Assembly: GCA_004963905.1 (NCBI GenBank)
Contig: SUGL01000009.1
Location: forward strand, 106,770-170,769
From: Mesorhizobium sp.
GTDB taxonomy: Bacteria > Pseudomonadota > Alphaproteobacteria > Rhizobiales > Rhizobiaceae
Length of the DNA: 64,000 bases
Direction: 5' to 3'
Positions 53,357 through 62,078 of this stretch are shown here, piece after piece. The position numbers and the translations under genes were made by a program. Within the stretch, counting starts at the first letter, position 1, and every line of letters begins with the position of its first letter. A model generated the notes under the pieces. That model did no database searches and had not been told where the DNA came from. It saw only the letters and a program-made list of their open reading frames with translations.

Positions 53357-54232
53357 ATGGAAGGCCGACTGCAGGACAAGGTGGCGATCGTCACGGGCGG
53401 CGGGACAGGAATTGGCGAGGCGATCTGTCTGAAGTTCGCGCGCGAAGGCGGGAAAGTCATCGTCAATGGATTGCGCGACGATCCGATCGACGACGTCGCC
53501 GCCGCAATTCTGGAGGACGGCGGCGAGGCGATCACTTTCGCCGCCGATGTCGCGGACGAGCGTCAGGCGCGCGCCTGTGTCGACGCCGCCATCGATCACT
53601 TCGGCAAGCTCGACGTGCTCGTCAACAATGCGGGCGTGCTTCTCGTCAATGCGGAGACCGACGACATGCCGATCGACAAGTTCGATGAGCACATAAGCTG
53701 CAACGTGCGCTCGGCCTTCTTGATGACGAAGTTCGCGCTGCCGCATCTGAGGAAAACGAAGGGCGTGATCCTCTGCGCCGGCTCCGAAGGCGGCATTAAC
53801 GGCCAGCCTAGGAATGTCGCCTATGGCGGAACCAAGGGCTTTCTGCATTCCTTTGTCATGGGCATCGCAGTCGAGCAGGCGCAATATGGGGTGCGGGCCA
53901 ATTGCGTGAGCCCCGGGCCTATCGATACAGCTTGGACGCATAAGGAGACGGGCGCCGTCGATGAGACGATCGAGAAGGCGCTGGTGACGGCCGTCCCCTT
54001 TGGCCGGCGCGGCACGCCGGAAGAAGTCGCAAATGTCTATGCATTCCTGGCGTCGGATGAGGCGAGCTTCGTCACCGGCGCGGTTTGGCTAGTCGATGGC
54101 GGCATCACACCAGCGAAGGGCGCGGTCGGCGCGGCGGCGAAAAGCGAAGCCTCGACGCCACCCCCAGGCAAGCTGCGGCTTCGACATACGCACGACGGCA
54201 CGCGCAACAAGGATATCGCCAAGATTCAATAG
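53357..54232 (+). CDS. Short-chain dehydrogenase/reductase
   Basis: 291 aa. Cofactor motif TGGGTGIG (13-20), NNAG in VLVNNAGVLLV, catalytic Ser in LCAGSEGG and YGGTK as Y-x3-K, then CVSPGPIDTAW. The C-terminal 40 residues beyond VDGG are a polar extension not normal for SDRs. AAAGGAG lies seven bases before the ATG. First gene of an operon with a quinone-reductase-like enzyme and two hydrolases. Confidence 0.9.
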   Translation: MEGRLQDKVAIVTGGGTGIGEAICLKFAREGGKVIVNGLRDDPIDDVAAAILEDGGEAITFAADVADERQARACVDAAIDHFGKLDVLVNNAGVLLVNAETDDMPIDKFDEHISCNVRSAFLMTKFALPHLRKTKGVILCAGSEGGINGQPRNVAYGGTKGFLHSFVMGIAVEQAQYGVRANCVSPGPIDTAWTHKETGAVDETIEKALVTAVPFGRRGTPEEVANVYAFLASDEASFVTGAVWLVDGGITPAKGAVGAAAKSEASTPPPGKLRLRHTHDGTRNKDIAKIQ

Positions 54233-54254
54233 CGAGAAAGAGAAAGGCCAAGGC

Positions 54255-55229
54255 ATGGCGCGCGCAAACAGAATGCAAGCAGCGGCGATCGACCGCTTCG
54301 GCGGCGCTGATGAGATCGCGCTCCACACGCTCGCAGTACCCGAGCCCAAGGCTGACGAATTGCTGATCCGCGTCGATACCGCGAGCGTCGGGCCGTGGGA
54401 CCCATCACTTCGGGAAGGTGAGTATTTCGAAGCGACGAAGGAAGACAGGCCTTCCTTTCCATTTGTTCTCGGGGTGGACGCCGCGGGCACGGTCATTGCG
54501 ACCGGAGAGCGAGTGAAGCGCTTTCGCGAAGGCGACAAGGTTTACGGCTACGATCCCGACATCGCCAAGAGCGGCTTCTACGCTGAGTATGCACGGCTGA
54601 AAGCCCGCCACGCCGCCCCAGTGCCCGACGGCCTCGATCTCGACCAAGCGGGCGCGATGCCGGCCGATGCGTTGACCGCCCTGACCGGGCTTGAAACGCT
54701 CGGCCTCAAGCCTGGCGAGAAGTTGGGGATCTTTGGCGCGAGTGGCGGCATTGGCCATATCGCGCTCCAGCTGGCCAAACGCATGGGCGCAGACGTGCTC
54801 GCGATCGCCTCTGGAGAGGATGGCGTCGCCCTTGCGCGCCAGCTCGGCGCTGACGCCGCAATCGATGGCCATTCAACCGAAGTCGAGGCCGCCGTGCGCG
54901 ATTTTGCACCCGGGGGCCTCGACGCGGTTCTCATCACCGCAAATAGCAATGGATTGGAGGCGGTGTTGAAAGCTATCCGCAAGAGCGGCCGCGCGGCTTA
55001 TCCGAACGGCGTCGAGCCCAAACCGAAAGCGCGCGCCGGCGTGAAACTCAAAGCCTACGATGGGCGCTCGGAACCCGAACTTTTCGAGCGGCTCAATCGC
55101 CTGATCGAGATGGGGCCGTTCACGGTGCATGTTTGCGCTAGGTACGGCTTGGGCGAAGCGGCCGAAGCACACCGCGCGGTCGAGCGGCATCACCTCGGCA
55201 AGTTGGCCCTCGCGGTTCAGCCGCGCTAG
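54255..55229 (+). CDS. Zinc-independent MDR-family oxidoreductase (quinone reductase-like)
   Basis: 324 aa. VLGVDAAGTVIATGERV, YAEYARLKARHAAPVPDGL and the NADPH motif IFGASGGIGHIALQLAKRMG are typical of the quinone oxidoreductase branch of the MDR superfamily; no zinc-binding cysteines are present. It probably reduces an activated double bond with NADPH. It starts 22 bases after the SDR gene and precedes the hydrolase gene by four bases. Confidence 0.9.
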   Translation: MARANRMQAAAIDRFGGADEIALHTLAVPEPKADELLIRVDTASVGPWDPSLREGEYFEATKEDRPSFPFVLGVDAAGTVIATGERVKRFREGDKVYGYDPDIAKSGFYAEYARLKARHAAPVPDGLDLDQAGAMPADALTALTGLETLGLKPGEKLGIFGASGGIGHIALQLAKRMGADVLAIASGEDGVALARQLGADAAIDGHSTEVEAAVRDFAPGGLDAVLITANSNGLEAVLKAIRKSGRAAYPNGVEPKPKARAGVKLKAYDGRSEPELFERLNRLIEMGPFTVHVCARYGLGEAAEAHRAVERHHLGKLALAVQPR

Positions 55230-55233
55230 CGCG

Positions 55234-56091
55234 ATGGCCGAGCGCGTCACGATCCCCGTCGGTCGGTTGAATATTGCAGCAAGCCGGGCCGGCGATGCAA
55301 AGAAGCCGGCGCTCATTCTCTTGCACGGCTGGCCGCATTCACGGGCGTTATATGACGGTGTCCTGGACGCGCTAAGCGTCAATTTCTACGTGCTTGCGCC
55401 CGACTTGCCGAATATCGGCGACTCCAATGGCGCGCCGTCCTCCGCTGAGAAGACAGTTCTCGCCGATGTCGTGCTTAAAGCCGCCGAAAGCGCTGACGCC
55501 CATGACATCCTCATCGCCGGCCTCGATGTCGGCGGCATGGTCGCTTTTGCAGCCGCGCGCGATCATAGCGAACGGATCGAGGCCGCCGTGGTGATGAATA
55601 CGGTCATTCCCGGCCTTGATCCATGGGAGAAGCTTCTTGCCGATCCTCGCGTCTGGCATTTCGCGTTTCACAAGGTAGCGGATTTGCCGGAAACATTGGT
55701 CACAGGCCGTGAGCGCGCGTATTTCGATTTCTTCCACGACGTCCTTGCGGGCGAAGCGCGACGCATCCCAGAAGCGCTGCGCGCCGATTTCGCCAATGCC
55801 TATTCGCGTCCCGAAGCGCTCAAGTCCGGTTTCGACTGGTACCGTGCGATGACAGCGGACGCCTGCCGCAATGCAAAACCAACAGGCATTGAGAAACCCC
55901 TGCTCTATATGCGCGGCGACGCCGACAAGCGGCCGATCGAACCCTACCTCGAGGGACTGAAGGCAGCCGGCGTGTCTAATGTGCACAGCCGGATCATCGA
56001 AGGCAGCGGGGAATTGCTGCCAATCGAGGCGCCAGCAGAGTTTATCCAGGCGCTACGCGACTTCCGAGCAGGGCTTGGGACAGGAGTCTAA
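55234..56091 (+). CDS. Alpha/beta hydrolase with altered catalytic histidine
   Basis: 285 aa. HGWPHS is the oxyanion loop and LDVGGMVA places an Asp nucleophile (Asp98), as in epoxide hydrolases and dehalogenases. At the C-terminus the usual G-x-G-H-x-L-P-x-E motif reads GSGELLPIE, so Glu260 occupies the catalytic histidine position. Without that base hydrolysis of an ester intermediate should fail, so the protein may act by another chemistry or bind only. Translationally close to both neighbours (gaps of four and one bases). Confidence 0.85.
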   Translation: MAERVTIPVGRLNIAASRAGDAKKPALILLHGWPHSRALYDGVLDALSVNFYVLAPDLPNIGDSNGAPSSAEKTVLADVVLKAAESADAHDILIAGLDVGGMVAFAAARDHSERIEAAVVMNTVIPGLDPWEKLLADPRVWHFAFHKVADLPETLVTGRERAYFDFFHDVLAGEARRIPEALRADFANAYSRPEALKSGFDWYRAMTADACRNAKPTGIEKPLLYMRGDADKRPIEPYLEGLKAAGVSNVHSRIIEGSGELLPIEAPAEFIQALRDFRAGLGTGV

Positions 56092-56092
56092 G

Positions 56093-57361
56093 ATGGTCTC
56101 GCAATGCGCATCGGCTCTTCACGTCGGTCAAGTGCTTGAGATCGATTTCCCGACGTTTAGGTCGCGGATCAACATTCACTCTGACCGCGATCTAACAGTC
56201 GAGATCGTTGCCGGTGACAACATGGGATTCTGTGACATGGTCGAGTATGAGGCAGTCGAAGTTCGCGACGGCCTCGTCGTTCTTTCTTGGCGCGAGCACA
56301 TCGGAAGCACGATCGTACATGTGCTCGATCTAATTTCCGGAAAGGCGCATACTGCGGTTACGCCTGTGAAAGGCGACTTCATGCGACTGACCGGTCGAAT
56401 CACAATGAGGCCTGAACGGTGCGTTTCAGCGGATAGACGGAGACCAGGAACGGCGGCCATAGAGCTCTTTCCGGGCTTTGCGTCTGGACGTTTGGGCGCT
56501 GGCAATTATGAGATCTTCTTTCGCATAGGCGGCTCCGGGCCGCCATTGCTCCTATTGCACGGCTACCCTGAGACGCATGTCTGCTGGCACAAGATCGCGC
56601 CAGGTCTGGCTGCGCGCTTCACGGTCGTGGTTGCCGATCTGCCTGGCTACGGAGAAAGCCGGGGACCCGAGTGGGAGGCCGCTTATGCCAAGCGGGCCAT
56701 GGCGGAGGCATTCGTGGGCGTGATGAACCAACTGGGTTACCCGCGCTTTTCCATTGCCGGGCATGACCGCGGCGGACGCGTCGCCTATCGCCTCGCGCTC
56801 GACTGCCCCGACAGAGTGGAACGCCTGGCTACGCTCAGCATTCTGCCGACCTTTGCTATGTGGCAGAGGCTGAAAGACAACGCCGACGCCATGCGCGCCT
56901 TCCGATGGTACTTTCTAGCGCAGCCGAGCCCTTTTCCTGAAGATATGATCGAGGCTTTCGCAATCCCATATCTGCATGCCACATTGTCAGGTTGGACGGC
57001 AGACAAGTCGCTCGCCGCTTTCGCCCCAGATGCACTCGCCGCCTACGAAACGGCCTTCGCGACACGTGCGGTGATCGCAGGAAGCTGTGCAGACTACCGC
57101 ACGGGCTGGACCAAGGACCGGGAGGACGATGAGGACGATCTGGCTGCCGGCCGCGTGATCGCCTGCCCGACGCTCGCACTCTGGGGCCGCCGCGAATTCC
57201 CGGACGTCGAGCGTTTTCTCGCCGGCTGGCGCCCGATCGCCCCTCATGCTGAAGGCCACGCGATGGACTGCGGGCACTTCCTGCCCGAGGAGGAGCCTGA
57301 CAAGACCGCAGAGGCGTTGTCGGCCTTTCTTGTCCGTGACTCGCATTTAGCCATTTCGTGA
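56093..57361 (+). CDS. MoaF-like domain fused to haloacetate-dehalogenase-type hydrolase
   Basis: 422 aa. Residues about 10-105 look like a MoaF-type lipocalin domain (DMVEYEAVEVRDGLVVLSWR, then GSTIVHVLDLISGKAHTAVT). From about 124 the sequence is a fluoroacetate/haloacetate dehalogenase-type hydrolase: ELFPGF, LLLLHGYPETHVCWHKIAPG, nucleophile Asp225 in GHDRGGRVAYRLALD and His395 in CGHFLPEEEP. The fused arrangement suggests substrate capture and hydrolysis on one chain. AGGAG lies seven bases before the ATG, one base after the previous stop. Last gene of the operon. Confidence 0.87.
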   Translation: MVSQCASALHVGQVLEIDFPTFRSRINIHSDRDLTVEIVAGDNMGFCDMVEYEAVEVRDGLVVLSWREHIGSTIVHVLDLISGKAHTAVTPVKGDFMRLTGRITMRPERCVSADRRRPGTAAIELFPGFASGRLGAGNYEIFFRIGGSGPPLLLLHGYPETHVCWHKIAPGLAARFTVVVADLPGYGESRGPEWEAAYAKRAMAEAFVGVMNQLGYPRFSIAGHDRGGRVAYRLALDCPDRVERLATLSILPTFAMWQRLKDNADAMRAFRWYFLAQPSPFPEDMIEAFAIPYLHATLSGWTADKSLAAFAPDALAAYETAFATRAVIAGSCADYRTGWTKDREDDEDDLAAGRVIACPTLALWGRREFPDVERFLAGWRPIAPHAEGHAMDCGHFLPEEEPDKTAEALSAFLVRDSHLAIS

Positions 57362-57375
57362 GTACAAGGCGAGAA

Positions 57376-57590
57376 GACTCACCAGCTCTGCGCTTCACGA
57401 TCTCAGCCAGTTCTTTGCGATCGCGAGCTCGATCACGACGCCTGCGGGGATCCCACGTCCGGGTCAGCCGGCCAAGCTGCTCGGACGCTGTGTTGATCAG
57501 GCGGCTTCCGAAGCCCTCCGGTGCGGCCGGCTCTGCGCCTCATCTGATCGTAAGAAACTGCCGTTCTGCCTGACGATAAAGTGCTTTTGA
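57376..57590 (-). pseudogene. HWE-type histidine kinase C-terminal remnant
   Basis: The minus strand reads PAAPEGFGSRLINTASEQLG then RLTRTWDP, and one frame over GVVIELAIAKNW. GFGSRLI and the following helix match the G-box and C-terminus of HWE/HisKA_2 kinases. An in-frame stop lies just upstream where Trp is expected. Confidence 0.5.
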
Positions 57591-57717
57591 CTGGCATCCG
57601 TGGCGCATTAGCGCGATCTCTAAGGAAGCGAGCCTTCCTGCGAGTGCGTGGAGGCCAATCCGTCAGAAGGATACGGCAGGTGCAAGCGCCGCTAATATCC
57701 TCGTTCTCGACGAGTCC

Positions 57718-58635
57718 TCACGGACGGACGCGAATGACGATCTTCCCCACCCGCCTCTCAGTTGAATTGAACGTGGCGACAGCATCGTCCAGGCTCGAGA
57801 CCTTGCCAATGTTTATGCGCAGCCGCCCATCCCGAACCCGCTGAATTATCTCGGATAATTGAGTGCGATCCGCCTCGACGACGAAGTCGATTGTCAGGCC
57901 ATCTGCTGGCCTCACTTGGGTAGGCCCGACGACGGTCACGAGCGTTCCTCCGGCCCGGATCAGCGCTGCAGACCGCATCTGAACATCGCCACCGATGACG
58001 TCGAACACCAGATCGACGCGGCCGACGTCTTCCAGGGTATCGTTCCCGAGGTCGACGAATTCATTTGCACCGAAGTCGAGAGCCTTCTGGCGGTCGGCGG
58101 CGCGTCCGGTGCCGATGACATAGGCTCCCGCTTCCCGCGCAAGCTGTGTCACGGCCGAACCGACGGCACCGGCCGCGCCATGCGCCAGCACGGTCTGCCC
58201 TGCCAGAACTCGGCCATGCTGAAACAGGCCCTGCCACGCGGTCAGGCCCGAGATCGGCAGACTCGCGCCCACCGTGAAGTCGACGTCGCCCGGCAACGGC
58301 GCGAGATTGCGTGCCTCCATCGCGACGTACTCAGCAAGTGTGCCGTCACGATGCCAGTCCGACAGGCCGAACACTCGCTGTCCGACTGACAGCCCCGTGG
58401 TGCCGTAGCCAAGCGCGGTGACCACACCGGCCAATTCATGACCCAGGATCGACGGCGTCCGGTCACGGAAGGCACGATCGACCCACGTCGAGGGCCACTC
58501 CAATTCGGTGTTGACGAATCCCGCCGCGTGAACCTGAACGACAACGTCGTTTATCGCTGCCTGTGGTTCGGGCCGCTCCACCAGTGTCATGCCGGCTGTT
58601 CCCCCCGCCTGGTCCGTTACAACGATCGCTTTCAT
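57718..58635 (-). CDS. NADP-dependent MDR-family oxidoreductase
   Basis: 305 aa. MKAIVVTDQAGGTAGMTLVE, ILGHELAGVVTALG, HGAAGAVGSAVTQLAREAGA (NADPH-binding) and DLVFDVIGGD identify a zinc-free quinone oxidoreductase. ATG 58635 with GGAGA upstream is preferred; the frame is open further upstream only because a recombinase remnant happens to be in phase. Single gene, convergent with the four-gene operon. Confidence 0.9.
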   Translation of the reverse strand: MKAIVVTDQAGGTAGMTLVERPEPQAAINDVVVQVHAAGFVNTELEWPSTWVDRAFRDRTPSILGHELAGVVTALGYGTTGLSVGQRVFGLSDWHRDGTLAEYVAMEARNLAPLPGDVDFTVGASLPISGLTAWQGLFQHGRVLAGQTVLAHGAAGAVGSAVTQLAREAGAYVIGTGRAADRQKALDFGANEFVDLGNDTLEDVGRVDLVFDVIGGDVQMRSAALIRAGGTLVTVVGPTQVRPADGLTIDFVVEADRTQLSEIIQRVRDGRLRINIGKVSSLDDAVATFNSTERRVGKIVIRVRP

Positions 58636-58745
58636 GGGAATTGTCTCCTCAGTGATGTGTTGGTTCGAGGTAAATCGCGGGCGTGGAAGGTCTTTTCGAT
58701 CTCTCACGCAGTTGGCTATCGTTCCACGCCTTCCGCGACGAACTG

Positions 58746-59060
58746 GATATTGATCGCTGTCTGATGCGATGCTGTCAGCCGCCATGATGAGAGCAGTGTC
58801 CACGGTATGGATGGAGCGCCTTGTTATCGTCCATCGTGAATGCCCAACCAGGCCGGCGATGGTTGCCTCGGTGAACCCGAGGTCATTTCCGATGCTGGTG
58901 AAGCTGAGTCGCAGAACATGCGGCGTGATGTCGGCCACATCAGTATCCTTGAGCAGCTTCGTTCCACTGCCTCGGGAAAGCTCCCGAATGGCATGCCATC
59001 CTCCCAGCTGGGAAAGACGTAGTCTTCAGCACTCTGTTCCTCGTCGCGGCGAGCAAGTAC
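58746..59060 (-). pseudogene. Tyrosine recombinase C-terminal remnant
   Basis: Reads EDYVFPSWEDGMPFGSFPEA in one frame and, after a shift, DITPHVLRLSFTSIGNDLGF, TEATIAGLVGHSRWTITRRS and IHTVDTALIMAADSIA. This is the catalytic end of a tyrosine recombinase. The HxxR arginine is kept, but the catalytic tyrosine expected before IHT is Ser (TCC for TAC), and the frame is broken. It lies next to the serine recombinase module. Confidence 0.72.
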
Positions 59061-59302
59061 GCCTATGCCCGCATGCTGGGCTTGGGCTGGGTAGATGCGA
59101 TGCGTCGGATCCACCCGGGCAAGGGCGTCTACACCTATTGGAATTTCTCCTACCGCGGAGGCGAAGGTCCGGACTGCGCATGGATCATCTGCTTGTAAGC
59201 CCATCGATTGCACAGATCATTCGAGCTGCCGGTGTCGATGTCGAAACTCGTGGCTGGGAAAATCCGAGAGATCACGCACCCGCCTGGATCGACGTCGGCT
59301 AA
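59030..59302 (+). pseudogene. Exodeoxyribonuclease III C-terminal remnant
   Basis: Frame 1 reads AASKYAYARMLGLGWVDAMR then RIHPGKGVYTYWNFSYRGG; the other frame continues RSGLRMDHLLVSPSIAQIIR, AAGVDVETRGWENPRDHAPA and WIDVG. GWVDAxRxxHP, RxDHLLxS and SDHAPxW-like ends are exonuclease III motifs (RDHAPAW here). A frameshift separates the halves and the N-terminal part is missing. Confidence 0.65.
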
Positions 59303-59320
59303 GATTGTTGGCGCTATCAC

Positions 59321-60196
59321 TCAAAAGACAAGGTGCCTGTGCTTTCGTCCGGCTCTTTTGGGATGGAACGCCAGAGCTTCCTGGCCCATCGGGATATCCA
59401 GGATCGTCTGCAGCTTTGCGAGCTGCTCGGGGAAATTCTGCGCTAGGTATCTAACAACGCGCGCATTTTCCATCAGCCGGTCGAGATAGGACCTTGCTGC
59501 CATAAGCTCGAGCGCCCACATGCCGCAAAAGCTGGCGCAGTACAGAAATTCATCATTCAGCGCCTCAAACTCGATTTCCATGGCAGCCAATTGCTGATCT
59601 GTAACGCCGAAAAACCTCCTTCTCGGCCTGTACGGGTCAGCCAACTGCGACGCCGGGGTGAGTGTGCTGAGAAGCTGCGCATAGTGAAAGTTCGCCCGCT
59701 TCAGGGCGATCATTAGTTTTGCCGCTTTGAGCTGCCTTGCGGGCACCATCTTGCGCAACGAGGCGAAGACCTGGGGCGGCACATACCAATCCTGCAGGAG
59801 ATCGAGCACCTCTGCAGAAATTCCGCTGATCAATGGCTTCGGTTCAACAGGTGGACACGGGGTTTGCGCAGGTTGCTCGGCATCGATCCGCCCAGCCAGC
59901 GTCTTCGGCACCGCCGCAAGGCCTTCGGCCGAGAGCAGGCGGCGGAACCGTTCCTGCTTCAACGAATCTCGCATCGCCCCAGCTATTGTCTCGAGCCGAT
60001 CACGAGGGATCTGCGCCTCAGCGGTCAATTTGCGGGTTCGTTCGCATTCGGCATTGTATGTCCTGCACAGCCAGGGACCGGTGAACAAGCGGGCAGGCTC
60101 GTACATCTTCTCCACTAGCGCGGCGTGTCTGGTGCGGCTGTTCTGCAGAACCTGGTAGGCGGCTTCCAGGCCTAAAACTCTGCCACGCGCCTTCAT
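59321..60196 (-). CDS. Plasmid-partition RepB C-terminal-domain protein paired with a recombinase
   Basis: 291 aa. MYEPARLFTGPWLCRTYNAE, LETIAGAMRDSLKQERFRRL and LSAEGLAAVPKTLA match the family annotated as RepB C-terminal domain proteins; ISGISAEVLDLLQDWYVPPQ then VFASLRKMVPARQLKAAKLM form a helical second half. No ParB N-terminal domain is present. Its ATG overlaps the recombinase stop (ATGA), so the pair is coupled. In related elements this partner lies next to large serine recombinases; it may guide or control recombination. Function is inferred from neighbourhood. Confidence 0.85.
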   Translation of the reverse strand: MKARGRVLGLEAAYQVLQNSRTRHAALVEKMYEPARLFTGPWLCRTYNAECERTRKLTAEAQIPRDRLETIAGAMRDSLKQERFRRLLSAEGLAAVPKTLAGRIDAEQPAQTPCPPVEPKPLISGISAEVLDLLQDWYVPPQVFASLRKMVPARQLKAAKLMIALKRANFHYAQLLSTLTPASQLADPYRPRRRFFGVTDQQLAAMEIEFEALNDEFLYCASFCGMWALELMAARSYLDRLMENARVVRYLAQNFPEQLAKLQTILDIPMGQEALAFHPKRAGRKHRHLVF

Positions 60197-61758
60197 GTGG
60201 CGCTCCCCACGAATGCTCGCTCGGCCAGCGCAACAAGCGGATCCAGGGATCGGAAAAGAAACGAATCCAGCTTCATCCCGTTGTTGACGTGGAAATCTCC
60301 CCTCACCTCGGCGATTTCGTGCATCGGGGCTATCAGGTAATCGCGAATGGCCAGATCGCCTGGACGCATTCGAATGAGAACGAAAATATCCGCCGGGACC
60401 TCTCCCGCAGCCTTTGAGGACCAGCGTGGATAGGCGCTGTGCGAAACGCGACAACGGGCGATCGCGATCACCACGGTGAACTCGTCATTGATCCGGATGA
60501 GCTCCGTTCCTGGGTCACAGGAGGCGTGCCCGCCTACCTCTTTGATCGCGACCAGCAGGTCATTCACTACGCGATAGCGGATGGCTTCGAGGCGCTTGCC
60601 GATTTCCATAAAATGACACTTTCTGGGCGGCAGGCAACCGACCAGTCTGTATGCACCAAGCAGGCCTCCGAAACGCGATCTATAGCGCCAGCTCGACGGG
60701 CATTCGGGCGCTGCGTCAATGATCGCATCAGATAGCTTCCCATGGCGTTTGTAGAGGTTTCGCAGGGCCGCCAGCATCTCGTCATCGCTCATGCGCGGGT
60801 ACAGCAATTCTATTTTTTGCTGCGCCTTCTCAAACAATCTGCGGTTTACGATCGGCTCAAAAGCGTTGTCGGCCCGGACCCATTGGTCCGGGGGATTCCA
60901 CACCATCTTGTTCTTGAGTTTCGTACAGCGGCGATTCCAGACGTTATTACCAATATATTTCTCGTTGGTGAGGACACGGCGCACCCCTTCTCGCTTCCAA
61001 GGCCGGCCGAGGTCGTTCACGATCCCCCGATCGTTCAGGTACCTGGCGATTCCAGTTTCATTCTTCCGTGACCCGACGAACAGACGAAATATAAGGTGAA
61101 CAGTCGCTATCTCCTCCGGCGGCCCCGGAACGATGATGACACGGTCAGATTGTAGGTTTTTGTGTTCATTGCGAGCGAGAACCAGCTTGGGGTGCCCAGA
61201 CTGGTCGATCATCAGACGCCTTAGTCCGAGCCCCTGCAATCCGCCGACGTGGAACCCCATTCCGGCCGCCCTCACCTGGCCCATGAAGACCTTCTGTGAC
61301 AGCATCCGGCTATACTCTGCCGCCATGCTGCGTTTTATGGCCTTGAGCACGTCCGATCCGACGGTACCGTCATTCCCGAATTGCTCGGCGCAAAACTCAA
61401 TCCGAACGCCGGCCATCTGGCATCGATATTCGTAGGAGGCGCTTTCGTCGATGTTTTGGAACCGGCCCCATCGGCTCACGTCGTAGACCACGACCGTCTC
61501 GAAATCGGCAAGCCCGTGCTCCACATCAAATAACAACTTCTTGAGGCCGGGCCGGCTTTCCAGATGCAATCCGCTTCGGCCGGGATCTTCATACGTGGCA
61601 ACGATGTCGTACCCCATGATCTCGGCATAACTGCGGATTGCATCTCTCTGGTGATCGAGTGAGTAAGTCTGGTGCTCGGTGGACATTCGCAGGTATTGCG
61701 CGGCGCGAACCCGTCGCCTCCCCTGGGGCAGGCTGCCAGTCTCTACAAACTTGTCCAT
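60193..61758 (-). CDS. Large serine recombinase
   Basis: 521 aa. The resolvase domain shows AAQYLRMSTEHQTYSLDHQR with catalytic Ser26, YEDPGRSGLHLESRPGLKKL and VVVYDVSRWGRF; the recombinase domain has GIVNDLGRPWKREGVRRVLT and NEKYIGNNVWNRR. The remaining C-terminal 190 residues are of a type seen in rhizobial recombinases. Such enzymes integrate or excise mobile DNA at specific sites. The ATG at 61758 is chosen; a GTG upstream is possible. Overlaps the RepB-C gene downstream. Confidence 0.92.
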   Translation of the reverse strand: MDKFVETGSLPQGRRRVRAAQYLRMSTEHQTYSLDHQRDAIRSYAEIMGYDIVATYEDPGRSGLHLESRPGLKKLLFDVEHGLADFETVVVYDVSRWGRFQNIDESASYEYRCQMAGVRIEFCAEQFGNDGTVGSDVLKAIKRSMAAEYSRMLSQKVFMGQVRAAGMGFHVGGLQGLGLRRLMIDQSGHPKLVLARNEHKNLQSDRVIIVPGPPEEIATVHLIFRLFVGSRKNETGIARYLNDRGIVNDLGRPWKREGVRRVLTNEKYIGNNVWNRRCTKLKNKMVWNPPDQWVRADNAFEPIVNRRLFEKAQQKIELLYPRMSDDEMLAALRNLYKRHGKLSDAIIDAAPECPSSWRYRSRFGGLLGAYRLVGCLPPRKCHFMEIGKRLEAIRYRVVNDLLVAIKEVGGHASCDPGTELIRINDEFTVVIAIARCRVSHSAYPRWSSKAAGEVPADIFVLIRMRPGDLAIRDYLIAPMHEIAEVRGDFHVNNGMKLDSFLFRSLDPLVALAERAFVGSAT

Positions 61759-61822
61759 CGCCTTGCACCGTCGTGCCGGCACGTTAAATTAGCGGTCGAT
61801 GACCCTACGGCAAGGGACTGGG

Positions 61823-62077
61823 ATGCGCCAATACGTCGGTCTGATCCACAAAGACTACGCCAGCGATTACGGAGTGTCGTTTCCCGATTTTCCGGGCGTC
61901 GTCACGGCCGGCCGGACGATGGCCGAAGTGTGCCAACTCGCCGAGATGGCGCTCGCCTTTCATGTCGAGGGGCTTATTGAGGACGACAAACCGGTCCCGG
62001 GGCCGATGCCGCTCGAGCAGGTCGTGGTAGAGAGCGATGTGGTGGCCACTGTCCTGGTGCGTCTGCAACTACAGTAA
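61823..62077 (+). CDS. HicB-like antitoxin-family protein, short form
   Basis: 84 aa. YVGLIHKDYASDYGVSFPDF, then PGVVTAGRTMAEVCQLAEMA, LAFHVEGLIEDDKPVPGP, the HicB N-terminal fold. The usual C-terminal ribbon-helix-helix is absent because the frame ends after VLVRLQLQ. No HicA toxin lies beside it. Either an orphan or a truncated antitoxin. AAGGGA lies six bases upstream. Divergent from the serine recombinase. Confidence 0.8.
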   Translation: MRQYVGLIHKDYASDYGVSFPDFPGVVTAGRTMAEVCQLAEMALAFHVEGLIEDDKPVPGPMPLEQVVVESDVVATVLVRLQLQ

Positions 62078-62078
62078 A

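Noticed and set aside
53039-53941. Minus-strand frame opposite the SDR gene
   Set aside because: Shadow with no family resemblance; the SDR motifs are on the + strand.
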